This document shows positions 1-5,423 of a stretch of 8,823 nucleotides of DNA, in pieces. This stretch comes from Vulcanimicrobiota bacterium. GTDB lineage: Bacteria; Vulcanimicrobiota; Vulcanimicrobiia; Vulcanimicrobiales; Vulcanimicrobiaceae. Location of the stretch: contig JAFAMS010000318.1 of NCBI GenBank assembly GCA_019233165.1, positions 1-8,823 on the forward strand. The letters are read 5' to 3'. Made by a program: the position numbers and the translations under genes. The notes under the pieces are model-generated. The model was not told the DNA's origin, did no database searches, and was given only the letters and a program-made list of their open reading frames with translations. How positions within the stretch are numbered: position 1 is the first letter of the stretch; each line of letters opens with the position of its first letter.

Positions 1-855
1 GGTGGTCCCCGTAAAGCGGTAGTTCGAGAACTGACCTCCCCAGCGGTCGATCCCGAGATCGAACGAAGCGGCGGGCTTCCGGGTCGGCTCGAGCGTACGG
101 AAGTTGACGCTCCCGTTGATCGCGTAGTTGATGTTGTCGGCGATCACGCCGGGACCTTTGACGACCTCGACGGTCTCCAAGAGATGCGGGTCGATCGTCT
201 GTCCGCCGTAGAACCCGGTAAACCCGATCGAAACGGGATGACCGTCGATCAGCGTTTGCGTTTCGTACGGAAGCGAGCCGCGGACTTGCGGGACGAAGAG
301 CGCTCCCTGCGTCGCGCCGTTGATCTCACCGTTGACGGCGCCGCCGCCGTACGTCGCGACGACGCCGGGGGTCTGGTTGAGCACTTTCGCGACTTGATTT
401 TGGCCCTGATCGACGAAGGTCTGCTCGGGGATCGTCGCGACCGATGCGGGCGCAAGGTTGATGGTGCCGCGACCCGTGACCGCGACGCGACCGATCTCGC
501 GCAACGAGCTGAACGACGTCGGGACGAGCGAAACGGAAACGGTCGTCGTCTGTCCGGCGATGACGGTGACGTCGTCGCGCGAGGTCGTGACGAAACCCGC
601 ACGCGTGGCGCTTAGCGTGTACAAACCTGCGGCGACGTTCGAGAACGTGAAGCTGCCGGTAGGACCGGAGGTTGTGTTTGCCGTCGACGGACCCACCAGA
701 GCGAGTGCCGCTCCGCTGACCGCGCCGCCTTGCGCGTCGACGACGGTCCCCGTGACCGTCCCCGTCCCGCCGCCTTGTGCGAACGCCGGAATCCCCGAGA
801 GCAGCAGACTGACGGCCAGAGCGAGAGCGGCAACCGCCATCCGAGTCCGGTCCAT
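1..855 (-). CDS. TonB-dependent receptor with N-terminal carboxypeptidase-regulatory-like domain (partial, 3' end outside window)
   Basis: The first 285 residues of an outer-membrane receptor, read from an ATG at 855 and open to the window edge. Residues 1-27 form a signal peptide: Arg residues, an LALAVSLLLSG core and an AFA|Q cleavage site. Residues 31-110 match a carboxypeptidase-regulatory-like beta-sandwich (GTVVDAQGGAVSGA, then NVAAGLYTLSATRAGF). Residues 140-255 are the plug domain, with QVAKVLNQTPGVV, VRG, TLIDGHPVS and ETVEVVKGPG, all typical of TonB-dependent receptors. The beta-barrel should follow beyond position 1. A GGAGG at 864-860 lies 4 nt before the ATG and supports this start. 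Such receptors use TonB/ExbBD energy to import siderophores, cobalamin, sugars or peptides; nothing visible tells which. It has its own 137-nt upstream region, so it is probably transcribed separately from the operon behind it. Family call is firm, ligand unknown. Confidence 0.93.
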   Translation of the reverse strand, partial: MDRTRMAVAALALAVSLLLSGIPAFAQGGGTGTVTGTVVDAQGGAVSGAALALVGPSTANTTSGPTGSFTFSNVAAGLYTLSATRAGFVTTSRDDVTVIAGQTTTVSVSLVPTSFSSLREIGRVAVTGRGTINLAPASVATIPEQTFVDQGQNQVAKVLNQTPGVVATYGGGAVNGEINGATQGALFVPQVRGSLPYETQTLIDGHPVSIGFTGFYGGQTIDPHLLETVEVVKGPGVIADNINYAINGSVNFRTLEPTRKPAASFDLGIDRWGGQFSNYRFTGTT

Positions 856-859
856 GCGA

Positions 860-864
860 CCTCC
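860..864 (-). promoter_or_regulatory. Ribosome binding site of the TonB-dependent receptor
   Basis: GGAGG on the minus strand, four bases before the ATG at 855. It decides between this ATG and the in-frame ATG five codons later (840-838), which has no comparable site. Confidence 0.7.
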
Positions 865-885
865 AATTCTCAACGTAAAAGCGGG

Positions 886-918
886 CGGCTTGAGCAGCCG
901 TCCGGAACATGCTTCCGG
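886..918. repeat. Two adjacent short inverted repeats in the receptor leader
   Basis: Two perfect inverted repeats lie side by side: a 5-bp arm pair CGGCT/AGCCG with a 5-nt loop (886-900), and a 6-bp arm pair CCGGAA/TTCCGG with a 5-nt loop (902-918). They sit between the candidate -10 box and the ribosome binding site of the TonB-dependent receptor, so they would lie at or just after the transcription start. They could be operator half-sites or small hairpins in the 5' UTR. There is no U-tract, so a terminator is not supported. Confidence 0.5.
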
Positions 919-919
919 G

Positions 920-948
920 AGTGTATACAAAATATCAAATCCTGTAAA
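920..948 (-). promoter_or_regulatory. Candidate sigma70-type promoter of the TonB-dependent receptor
   Basis: On the minus strand TTTACA (948-943, five of six to TTGACA) is followed after 17 bp by TACACT (925-920, four of six to TATAAT). An alternative -10, TATACA, would sit two bases earlier with a 15-bp spacer. The stretch is clearly AT-rich against its surroundings. The expected transcription start near 913 would leave a leader of about 55-60 nt before the ATG. This is a consensus match by eye, with no experimental support. Confidence 0.45.
922..930. promoter_or_regulatory. GTATAC palindrome overlapping the receptor promoter, possible GntR/FCD operator
   Basis: TGTATACA (922-929) is a perfect 8-bp palindrome, and GTATACAA (923-930) also occurs at 4312-4319 directly before the GntR regulator. 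Operators of FadR-subfamily GntR proteins commonly follow a short palindrome of the TnGTnnACnA type, and this site fits it. It overlaps the candidate -10 box, a position suited to repression. That the local GntR protein binds here is inference; the AT-rich core could simply be a -10 element. Confidence 0.4.
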
Positions 949-951
949 GGG

Positions 952-963
952 GTCCTTAAGGAC
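952..963. repeat. 12-bp perfect palindrome upstream of the receptor promoter
   Basis: GTCCTTAAGGAC reads the same on both strands. It lies just upstream of the candidate -35 box (943-948), where an activator or second repressor could bind, and 29 nt past the stop codon of the deacylase gene. It has no loop and no following T-run in the deacylase transcript direction, so a protein binding site is more likely than a terminator. No regulator family is recognised from it. Confidence 0.4.
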
Positions 964-992
964 ATTAAGTGGCAGGAAGCGTCGACCCCGCC

Positions 993-1484
993 TCAGTCGG
1001 CGGCGATCTCGACGGGCGAGTGGCCCACCGCGTCGAGAAAGCGCAAGAAGTCAGCGGTTCGCATCGTTACCGTGGCGTCGTTGCGCAGCGGGTGGAAGTT
1101 CAGCAGCTCGAGCTGTAAGAGGCGCCGCTCCAAGACGACCGTGACGCGCTTTTCGGCGTCGTTGAGCACGGCCAGCGGTGAGACCGCGCCCGGCGTCACG
1201 CCGAGGGCTGATTCGAGGACCTCGGCGCTCGCAAATGAGAGCCGTCCCGAGTCGAGCCTGCGCGCCAGCTCCTTGAGGTCCAGCACCGTATCTTCGAGCG
1301 CCGCGACCAGCCAAAGCTCGCCCTTCTTGTTCTGAAGCAAAAGGTTCTTGACGTGACCGCCGGGGAGGTCGCCGCGCAAGCGTTTGCTCTCCTCGATCGT
1401 GCGAACGACGGGATGTTCGCGCAACGCGACCGAGACCCCGAGCCGGTCGAGCTCTGCGTAGAGCTCTCTCTCGCCGGACGCCAC
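993..1484 (-). CDS. YbaK/PrdX-family aminoacyl-tRNA deacylase (ProXp-ala-like)
   Basis: A 163-residue free-standing trans-editing domain of the YbaK/ProX superfamily. Known members hydrolyse mischarged tRNA, notably Ala-tRNA(Pro), in the cytoplasm. Visible hallmarks of the PrdX/ProXp-ala branch are EHPVVRTIEE (23-32), GGHVKNLLL with the conserved Lys46-Asn47 pair (42-50), KGELWLVAALED (54-65), GRLSFASAEVLESALGVTPGAVSPLAVLND (80-109) and NFHP (129-132). It fills the usual single-domain length. The start is a GTG at 1484, six bases after the stop of the FAD oxidoreductase. A GAGG abuts the GTG too closely to be a good ribosome site, so translation may depend on coupling. It is the last gene of the tight cluster and a housekeeping-type quality-control enzyme, not obviously part of the catabolic theme. 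Family is clear; exact tRNA specificity is inferred from the branch. Confidence 0.9.
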   Translation of the reverse strand: MASGERELYAELDRLGVSVALREHPVVRTIEESKRLRGDLPGGHVKNLLLQNKKGELWLVAALEDTVLDLKELARRLDSGRLSFASAEVLESALGVTPGAVSPLAVLNDAEKRVTVVLERRLLQLELLNFHPLRNDATVTMRTADFLRFLDAVGHSPVEIAAD

Positions 1485-1490
1485 CCTCGA

Positions 1491-2687
1491 CTATTGAGTT
1501 CCTGCGGCGGCCATCGTCGTCAGTGAGCTCGTCGTCGTCGAGCGAATCGGTTCGCCTTCCTCAAAACGCGTCCAACGGAAAAGATGGGCACGCGGATCGA
1601 CTGTCGCGGAGAGATAAGAGGACAAGATCTCGGCGATTGCCGGCGCCAGCTTGAAGCCGTGGCCCGAGAGTCCCGTTGCGATTACGATCCCGTCCAGACC
1701 CGGGAGCTTCCCCAAGATCGGGAAGCCGTCGGTCGAAACGTCGTACACGCCCGACCAGTCGTGCGCTATGCCGGCGTGCTCGAGCTGCGGCAGGCGCCGG
1801 CTCGCATTCGTCACCATGGTCTCGATCTTCGCGTCCTCGGCGTACTCCGGGCAGCGTTCGACGTCGACGTGATCGAGCGAGTCGGCCGGATCGTTGCTCC
1901 CGATCAACGTCAGATCGTTCCCTTCGGGCCGGATGTAGACGAGGTTGACGGGGTCCGAAACGATCGGCCGCTTCGGCCGCGGCCGTTCGCGAAGCGTCAC
2001 GATTTGATGGCGGCTCGTCGATACCGGCGTCGCATAGCCGAGCGGCGCAAGGAGTTGCGGAACCCACGAGCCGGCGCAGTTGAAAATCAGCTCGGCTTCG
2101 ACGATCGTCCCGTTCGCGGTTTCGACGCCGGCGATGCGGTCGCCGCGTCGGACGAAACGGGCGACCGCGGTGTGCGGGTGGTAGGAGACGCCGAGCTCGC
2201 GCGCTGCGGAAAGAAACGCCGTCGCGGCCCCGGGCGGATCGCCGTAACCCGAGTCGTCTTCATAAATGCCGCCGACCAAGTCGCCGACCGCGATCTCCGG
2301 GACGAGCGCGCGCATCTCGTCGACCGAGAGCCACCGGCTCGGCACCCCCAGCGGCCGCTGCACGTCGAGACCTTTGCGCGCGATCGGCTCCGACCGCGCA
2401 TCGACCGTGAGCAACCAACCCGTTCGTACGAAGCCGGCGTCGTGTCCGAACGTCTTGAGACTCGCAGCATATTCGTGCAACCCTTGTCTGGCCATCTGCA
2501 CGAGCGTCGGATCGGTGTAGAATTGCCGGATGATCCCGCTCGAACGCCCCGTCGGGCCGCTCGCGGCGTCCGCCTTGTCGATGATGACGACGTCGCCGAC
2601 CCCTTGCTGCGCCAGGCGATACGCCGTGCAGCAGCCGACGATTCCCGCGCCGACGATCAGCGCGCTGCAACGCGGGGACGGGTTCAA
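1491..2687 (-). CDS. DAO-family FAD-dependent oxidoreductase (sarcosine/glycine/D-amino acid oxidase-like)
   Basis: A 398-residue flavoenzyme of the DAO superfamily, whose members oxidise amines and N-methyl or D-amino acids. The N-terminal Rossmann motif is ALIVGAGIVGCCTAYRLA (GxGxxG at 13-18), closed by Asp37 in VVIIDKAD for the adenosine ribose. GRSSGIIRQFY (47-57) is the FAD/substrate segment typical of the sarcosine oxidase beta/glycine oxidase group. FNCAGSWVP (202-210) and the C-terminal VSTDGFPILGKLPG plus IATGLSGHGFKLAP (318-349) complete the fold. There is no Cys near the C-terminal FAD loop, so covalent flavin of the monomeric sarcosine oxidase type is unlikely. The start is most likely TTG at 2687, because its TTGA overlaps the TGA stop of the preceding peptidase and leaves only ten residues before the FAD motif. 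No ATG or GTG is better placed. An amine or amino-acid substrate is expected but not identifiable. Confidence 0.88.
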   Translation of the reverse strand: MNPSPRCSALIVGAGIVGCCTAYRLAQQGVGDVVIIDKADAASGPTGRSSGIIRQFYTDPTLVQMARQGLHEYAASLKTFGHDAGFVRTGWLLTVDARSEPIARKGLDVQRPLGVPSRWLSVDEMRALVPEIAVGDLVGGIYEDDSGYGDPPGAATAFLSAARELGVSYHPHTAVARFVRRGDRIAGVETANGTIVEAELIFNCAGSWVPQLLAPLGYATPVSTSRHQIVTLRERPRPKRPIVSDPVNLVYIRPEGNDLTLIGSNDPADSLDHVDVERCPEYAEDAKIETMVTNASRRLPQLEHAGIAHDWSGVYDVSTDGFPILGKLPGLDGIVIATGLSGHGFKLAPAIAEILSSYLSATVDPRAHLFRWTRFEEGEPIRSTTTSSLTTMAAAGTQ

Positions 2688-3628
2688 CTGCGAAAGGACT
2701 CGATCGCCGCGACCATCGCGCCGGCGAGGGCGGGATCGTTCCACACGTGCGCCGCGAGCGGGACGATCTTCAGACGTGCTTGCGGCCACGCTTTGTGCAA
2801 GTCGTAGGCGCTGGCCGGAGGAGTGCAGATGTCGTACCGGCCGTTCACGATCACGCCGGGGACCCGGGCGAGCCGGTGCGCGTCGCGTTCGAGCTGGCGG
2901 TCTTCGAGAAAGTAGTCGTTGCGCTCGTAGTGGATGTAGAGCCGTCCCATCGCGATGCTGTTCTCGGAGCTCTCGATGAGCGCGAGCCGTTCGAAGTTCG
3001 GCAACATGTCGAGAATCTGACCTTCGTAGCGGATCAGCGCCCGCGACGCCGGCGCGTTGATCGCCGGATCGTCGTTCAAGATGCGCCGGTGCAGCGCGGC
3101 GCGGGGCTCGCTGCGTTCTTCGGGAGGAAGAAAGGCGAGCAGCTCTTCGTAGACCTCCGGAAAGATCGCGCGCGGACCGGTCCACCACCATTCCTTGTCC
3201 CGCTCGCGAGCCAAGAAGATCCCCGATACGACGAGCGCCGCGCACGACGCGGGATGGCGCTCCGCATACGCGAGCGCGAGCGTGCTCCCCCACGAGCCGC
3301 CGGCGACGACCCAGCGGTCGATCCCAAGCGTTTCGCGCAGCCGTTCCATGTCGGCGACGAGATCCCACGTCGTGTTCGCCTCGAGCGAGCCGAACGGCGT
3401 CGATTTTCCGCAACCGCGCTGGTCGAAGAGAATCATGCGCCAGTACGTCGCGTCCGCGAGCTGGCGATAGTATGGGCGAATCCCACCGCCAGGGCCGCCA
3501 TGAACGATCAGCAGAGCCGGCCCGAGCGGATCCCCGCACTGCTCGTAATAGACGTTGTGTCCCGGAACCTCGAGATGGTCGCTGTGGAACGGTTCGGTCG
3601 GCGGAAAGACCGGGCTGTCTAAGCGCAT
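2684..3628 (-). CDS. pip: Prolyl iminopeptidase (proline aminopeptidase), alpha/beta hydrolase
   Basis: A 314-residue peptidase of family S33, which removes N-terminal proline and sometimes other residues from peptides (EC 3.4.11.5). It has the oxyanion motif HGGPGGG (43-49), the family-typical FDQRGCGKSTP (68-78) and TTWDLVADMERLRETLGI (86-103). The nucleophile elbow GGSWGSTLALAYA carries Ser112, GRYDICTP carries the acid Asp266, and Ala-Ala-His294 supplies the base, where most members have Gly-His. Length is normal for the bacterial enzyme, and no signal peptide is visible, so it should be cytoplasmic. Its ATG at 3628 shares one base with the TGA of the GntR gene (TGATG), and its stop overlaps the start of the FAD enzyme, so all three are probably translationally coupled. 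The operon context suggests it trims a peptide-like nutrient. Some family members act as amidases or esterases on other substrates. Confidence 0.92.
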   Translation of the reverse strand: MRLDSPVFPPTEPFHSDHLEVPGHNVYYEQCGDPLGPALLIVHGGPGGGIRPYYRQLADATYWRMILFDQRGCGKSTPFGSLEANTTWDLVADMERLRETLGIDRWVVAGGSWGSTLALAYAERHPASCAALVVSGIFLARERDKEWWWTGPRAIFPEVYEELLAFLPPEERSEPRAALHRRILNDDPAINAPASRALIRYEGQILDMLPNFERLALIESSENSIAMGRLYIHYERNDYFLEDRQLERDAHRLARVPGVIVNGRYDICTPPASAYDLHKAWPQARLKIVPLAAHVWNDPALAGAMVAAIESFRS

Positions 3629-4302
3629 CAGTTGCGCTGGCGCATTGCCCGCTCGCGCTCGGTAAAGTCGCGCAGCATCTCGACGACGTCGCCGATGTGC
3701 TTTTGCAGGAGCTCGACGGCCTTCTCGGTCTGATGCTTTGCGGTCAGCTCGAGCAGCTTACGGTGTTCGCGCTGACCTTCGCGCTTGTAGTTCATGTACC
3801 GAATGTGCATTCCGAGGTAACGCTGTGTGTGCGTGTGATAGCTCGCGGCGAGCGCGAGCGTCCGCGGCCGAGCGGCCGGCGCGTAGAGCGCGCTGTGAAA
3901 GCGCCAGTTGTTGGCGGCCCAGTCGTCGAGGGCGCGCTCGTCGGCGTCGATCTCGTCGGCGATGGTCTCGCACTGCCGAATGGTCTGTTCCGTATGCTGC
4001 GGGATCGCGAGCCGCAGCAACTGGGATTCGAGCGTCGAACGGATCTCTGAAATCTCGCGCAGCTCGTCCATCGAAAAGCCGGCGACGACGACGCCCCGGT
4101 GCGGGGTCGAGGTGACGAACCCCTCGCCCTCGAGCTGGCGAAGCGCTTCGCGCAACGGGATCCGGCTCACGCCGAGCCTCGCGGCGAGCTCCTCTTGGCG
4201 CAGGATCTCGCCGGCCTGCAGTTCCCCGTCGATGATCGCCCGGCGCAAGATCTCCGAGACTTGCCCGGCGGCGGTCACACGACTAAGTGTTTTTATTTGC
4301 AT
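3628..4302 (-). CDS. GntR-family transcriptional regulator, FadR subfamily (FCD domain)
   Basis: A 224-residue repressor-type regulator. Residues 11-75 form the GntR winged helix: SEILRRAIIDGELQAGEIL, LAARLGVSRIPLREALRQLEGEGFV and the wing TPHRGVVVAGF. Residues 80-215 match the all-helical FCD ligand domain, with metal/ligand-site histidines in WRFH (His136), EHRKLL (His180) and QKHI (His202). FCD regulators typically sense small carboxylic acids and control the catabolic operon they sit in. I chose the ATG at 4302. An in-frame TTG at 4326 would add eight residues (HIVYYFG-like) outside the family fold, and its reading would run through the GTATAC palindrome. It follows the serine hydrolase stop by 32 nt and overlaps the peptidase start. 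It probably autoregulates through the palindrome at 4312-4317; the effector is unknown. Confidence 0.92.
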   Translation of the reverse strand: MQIKTLSRVTAAGQVSEILRRAIIDGELQAGEILRQEELAARLGVSRIPLREALRQLEGEGFVTSTPHRGVVVAGFSMDELREISEIRSTLESQLLRLAIPQHTEQTIRQCETIADEIDADERALDDWAANNWRFHSALYAPAARPRTLALAASYHTHTQRYLGMHIRYMNYKREGQREHRKLLELTAKHQTEKAVELLQKHIGDVVEMLRDFTERERAMRQRN

Positions 4303-4310
4303 GCCAAAAT

Positions 4311-4319
4311 AGTATACAA
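4311..4319 (-). promoter_or_regulatory. GTATAC palindrome / TATACT -10-like element before the GntR gene
   Basis: GTATAC (4312-4317) lies in the 32-nt gap before the GntR start, in an extended form TnGTATACnA that fits FadR-type operators. On the minus strand the same bases give TATACT (4316-4311), five of six to TATAAT, eight bases before the ATG at 4302. No good -35 is visible at 16-18 bp. It could be an autoregulatory operator, an internal promoter giving an almost leaderless message, or both. The sequence GTATACAA recurs at 923-930 before the TonB-dependent receptor. Confidence 0.45.
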
Positions 4320-4334
4320 TATGCAAGCAAGGGC

Positions 4335-5423
4335 TCAGGGCTCGCTACGGCCGAGCGCGGCCGCGACGAGCGCCGACTCCGCCTGCGCGAGCCGGCACTG
4401 GTTCTGGTTGACCTGCAGCGCGAGAGCGAGATCGTGGGCCGGGAAGTACGCCATCGAACCGGTGTAACCGGGCATCCCACCCGTGTGACCGTAGGCGGCG
4501 CCGAATTCGGTCTCGCGCACGATCGCGCCGAGCGCGTACGCGCCGCCGACGCGCTTTCGAGCGCTTTCGACGTCGGCGTTGACGGTCAGGAGCTCGTCCA
4601 AGTAGGGTTCCGCGAGCGCTTTTCCTCGGTAGAGCGCGAGCGACCAGCGCACGAGGTCGCGCGGATTGGTAGCGAGTCCGCCGCCCGTCCATTCGCTCGC
4701 CGGATTGAAGATCAGCGAACCGTCGACGACGACCTTTTCCGGCCAATCGGGGCCGCGACCGAATGGACCGCCTTCGAGGAGATAGCCCGATGCCAGTCCC
4801 GGGATTCGACGCTCGTTTGAGGGCCGCGTTCGATTCAATTCGAGCGGACCGAGAAAGCGGCGCTGCAAAAGATCGTAGTACCGGCTCCCGCCCGCGCGTT
4901 CGAGCACCAAACCCGCGAGAATGTAGGCCGTGTCGCTGTACGCGAAGCCTTTCCCCGGCTCGAAGAGCGGCGGCTTGTCGAGGATGAAGCCGATCATCTC
5001 TTCAGGCGTCAGCGCGGCGTCGGGGATGTGGATCCGCTGCCGGCGCCACTCGGCACATTCCGGCTCGTAGATGTGGTCCGGGATCCCGCTGCCGTGGTTC
5101 AGCAGCTGCCGTAACGTGATCTCGCGCCCGTTCGGCAAGCGCGCATACCACGCAAGGTCTCCGAGCCATCGGGCCACACGGTCATCGAGTCGCAGAACGT
5201 TTTCTTGTTGAAGCAAAAGCGCGAGCGCCGCCACGAAGCTCTTTCCGATGCTCGCCGAAAGGAGGATCGAATCCTCACGCATCGGCGCGTGGAGTTCGCG
5301 GTCCGCGAAACCGCTCGCCACAACCACGACTCCGTCGCTCGAGCCTGCCGCAGCGACGGCGCCCGGAAGCTGCTGCTCCCCAACGACGGCGTCGAGTGCG
5401 GCTTGGAGCCGCGCTCGAATCAC
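4335..5423 (-). CDS. Serine hydrolase of the class C beta-lactamase family (PF00144-type)
   Basis: A 362-residue member of the beta-lactamase/PBP-like serine hydrolase family, which includes esterases, D-aminopeptidases and carboxypeptidases besides AmpC enzymes. The three active-site motifs are present: SIGK (SxxK; Ser58, Lys61), YSD (Tyr162, in FAYSDTAYILAG) and HTG (313-315, in YGHTGGMPGY). LPGAVAAAG (19-27) and LRQLLNHGSGIPD (104-116) are also family-typical. The start is GTG at 5423, whose GTGA overlaps the TGA of the substrate-binding protein gene; it places the conserved N-terminal helix LQAALDAVV right at the start. No signal peptide follows from this start, so it appears cytoplasmic, unlike true resistance beta-lactamases. 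With YSD instead of YxN and a catabolic neighbourhood, an esterase, amidase or D-peptidase role is more likely than antibiotic resistance. The substrate is unknown. Confidence 0.88.
   Translation of the reverse strand: MIRARLQAALDAVVGEQQLPGAVAAAGSSDGVVVVASGFADRELHAPMREDSILLSASIGKSFVAALALLLQQENVLRLDDRVARWLGDLAWYARLPNGREITLRQLLNHGSGIPDHIYEPECAEWRRQRIHIPDAALTPEEMIGFILDKPPLFEPGKGFAYSDTAYILAGLVLERAGGSRYYDLLQRRFLGPLELNRTRPSNERRIPGLASGYLLEGGPFGRGPDWPEKVVVDGSLIFNPASEWTGGGLATNPRDLVRWSLALYRGKALAEPYLDELLTVNADVESARKRVGGAYALGAIVRETEFGAAYGHTGGMPGYTGSMAYFPAHDLALALQVNQNQCRLAQAESALVAAALGRSEP

Noticed and set aside
856..992. Intrinsic terminator after the deacylase gene
   Set aside because: The inverted repeats here are short and none is followed by a T-run on the minus strand. 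The 12-bp palindrome has no loop.
1584..2807. 407-codon open frame on the plus strand
   Set aside because: It lies antisense to the FAD oxidoreductase, is rich in Arg and low-complexity charge, and shows no family motifs. Long antisense frames are expected with this GC-rich codon use. The same applies to plus-strand frames at 2747-3622, 5792-6685 and 7313-8185.
2688..3539. Extension of the FAD oxidoreductase frame back to 3539 (682 residues)
   Set aside because: The added part is an out-of-frame reading of the prolyl iminopeptidase gene, Arg-rich and motif-free, and would need near-complete overlap with a well-supported gene.
4303..4326. TTG at 4326 as start of the GntR gene
   Set aside because: It adds eight residues outside the conserved winged helix and would put the GTATAC palindrome inside the coding region. 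The ATG at 4302 fits homologue length.
4335..5423. Antibiotic resistance gene (AmpC-type beta-lactamase)
   Set aside because: No signal peptide, YSD instead of YxN, and a catabolic operon context argue against a resistance role.
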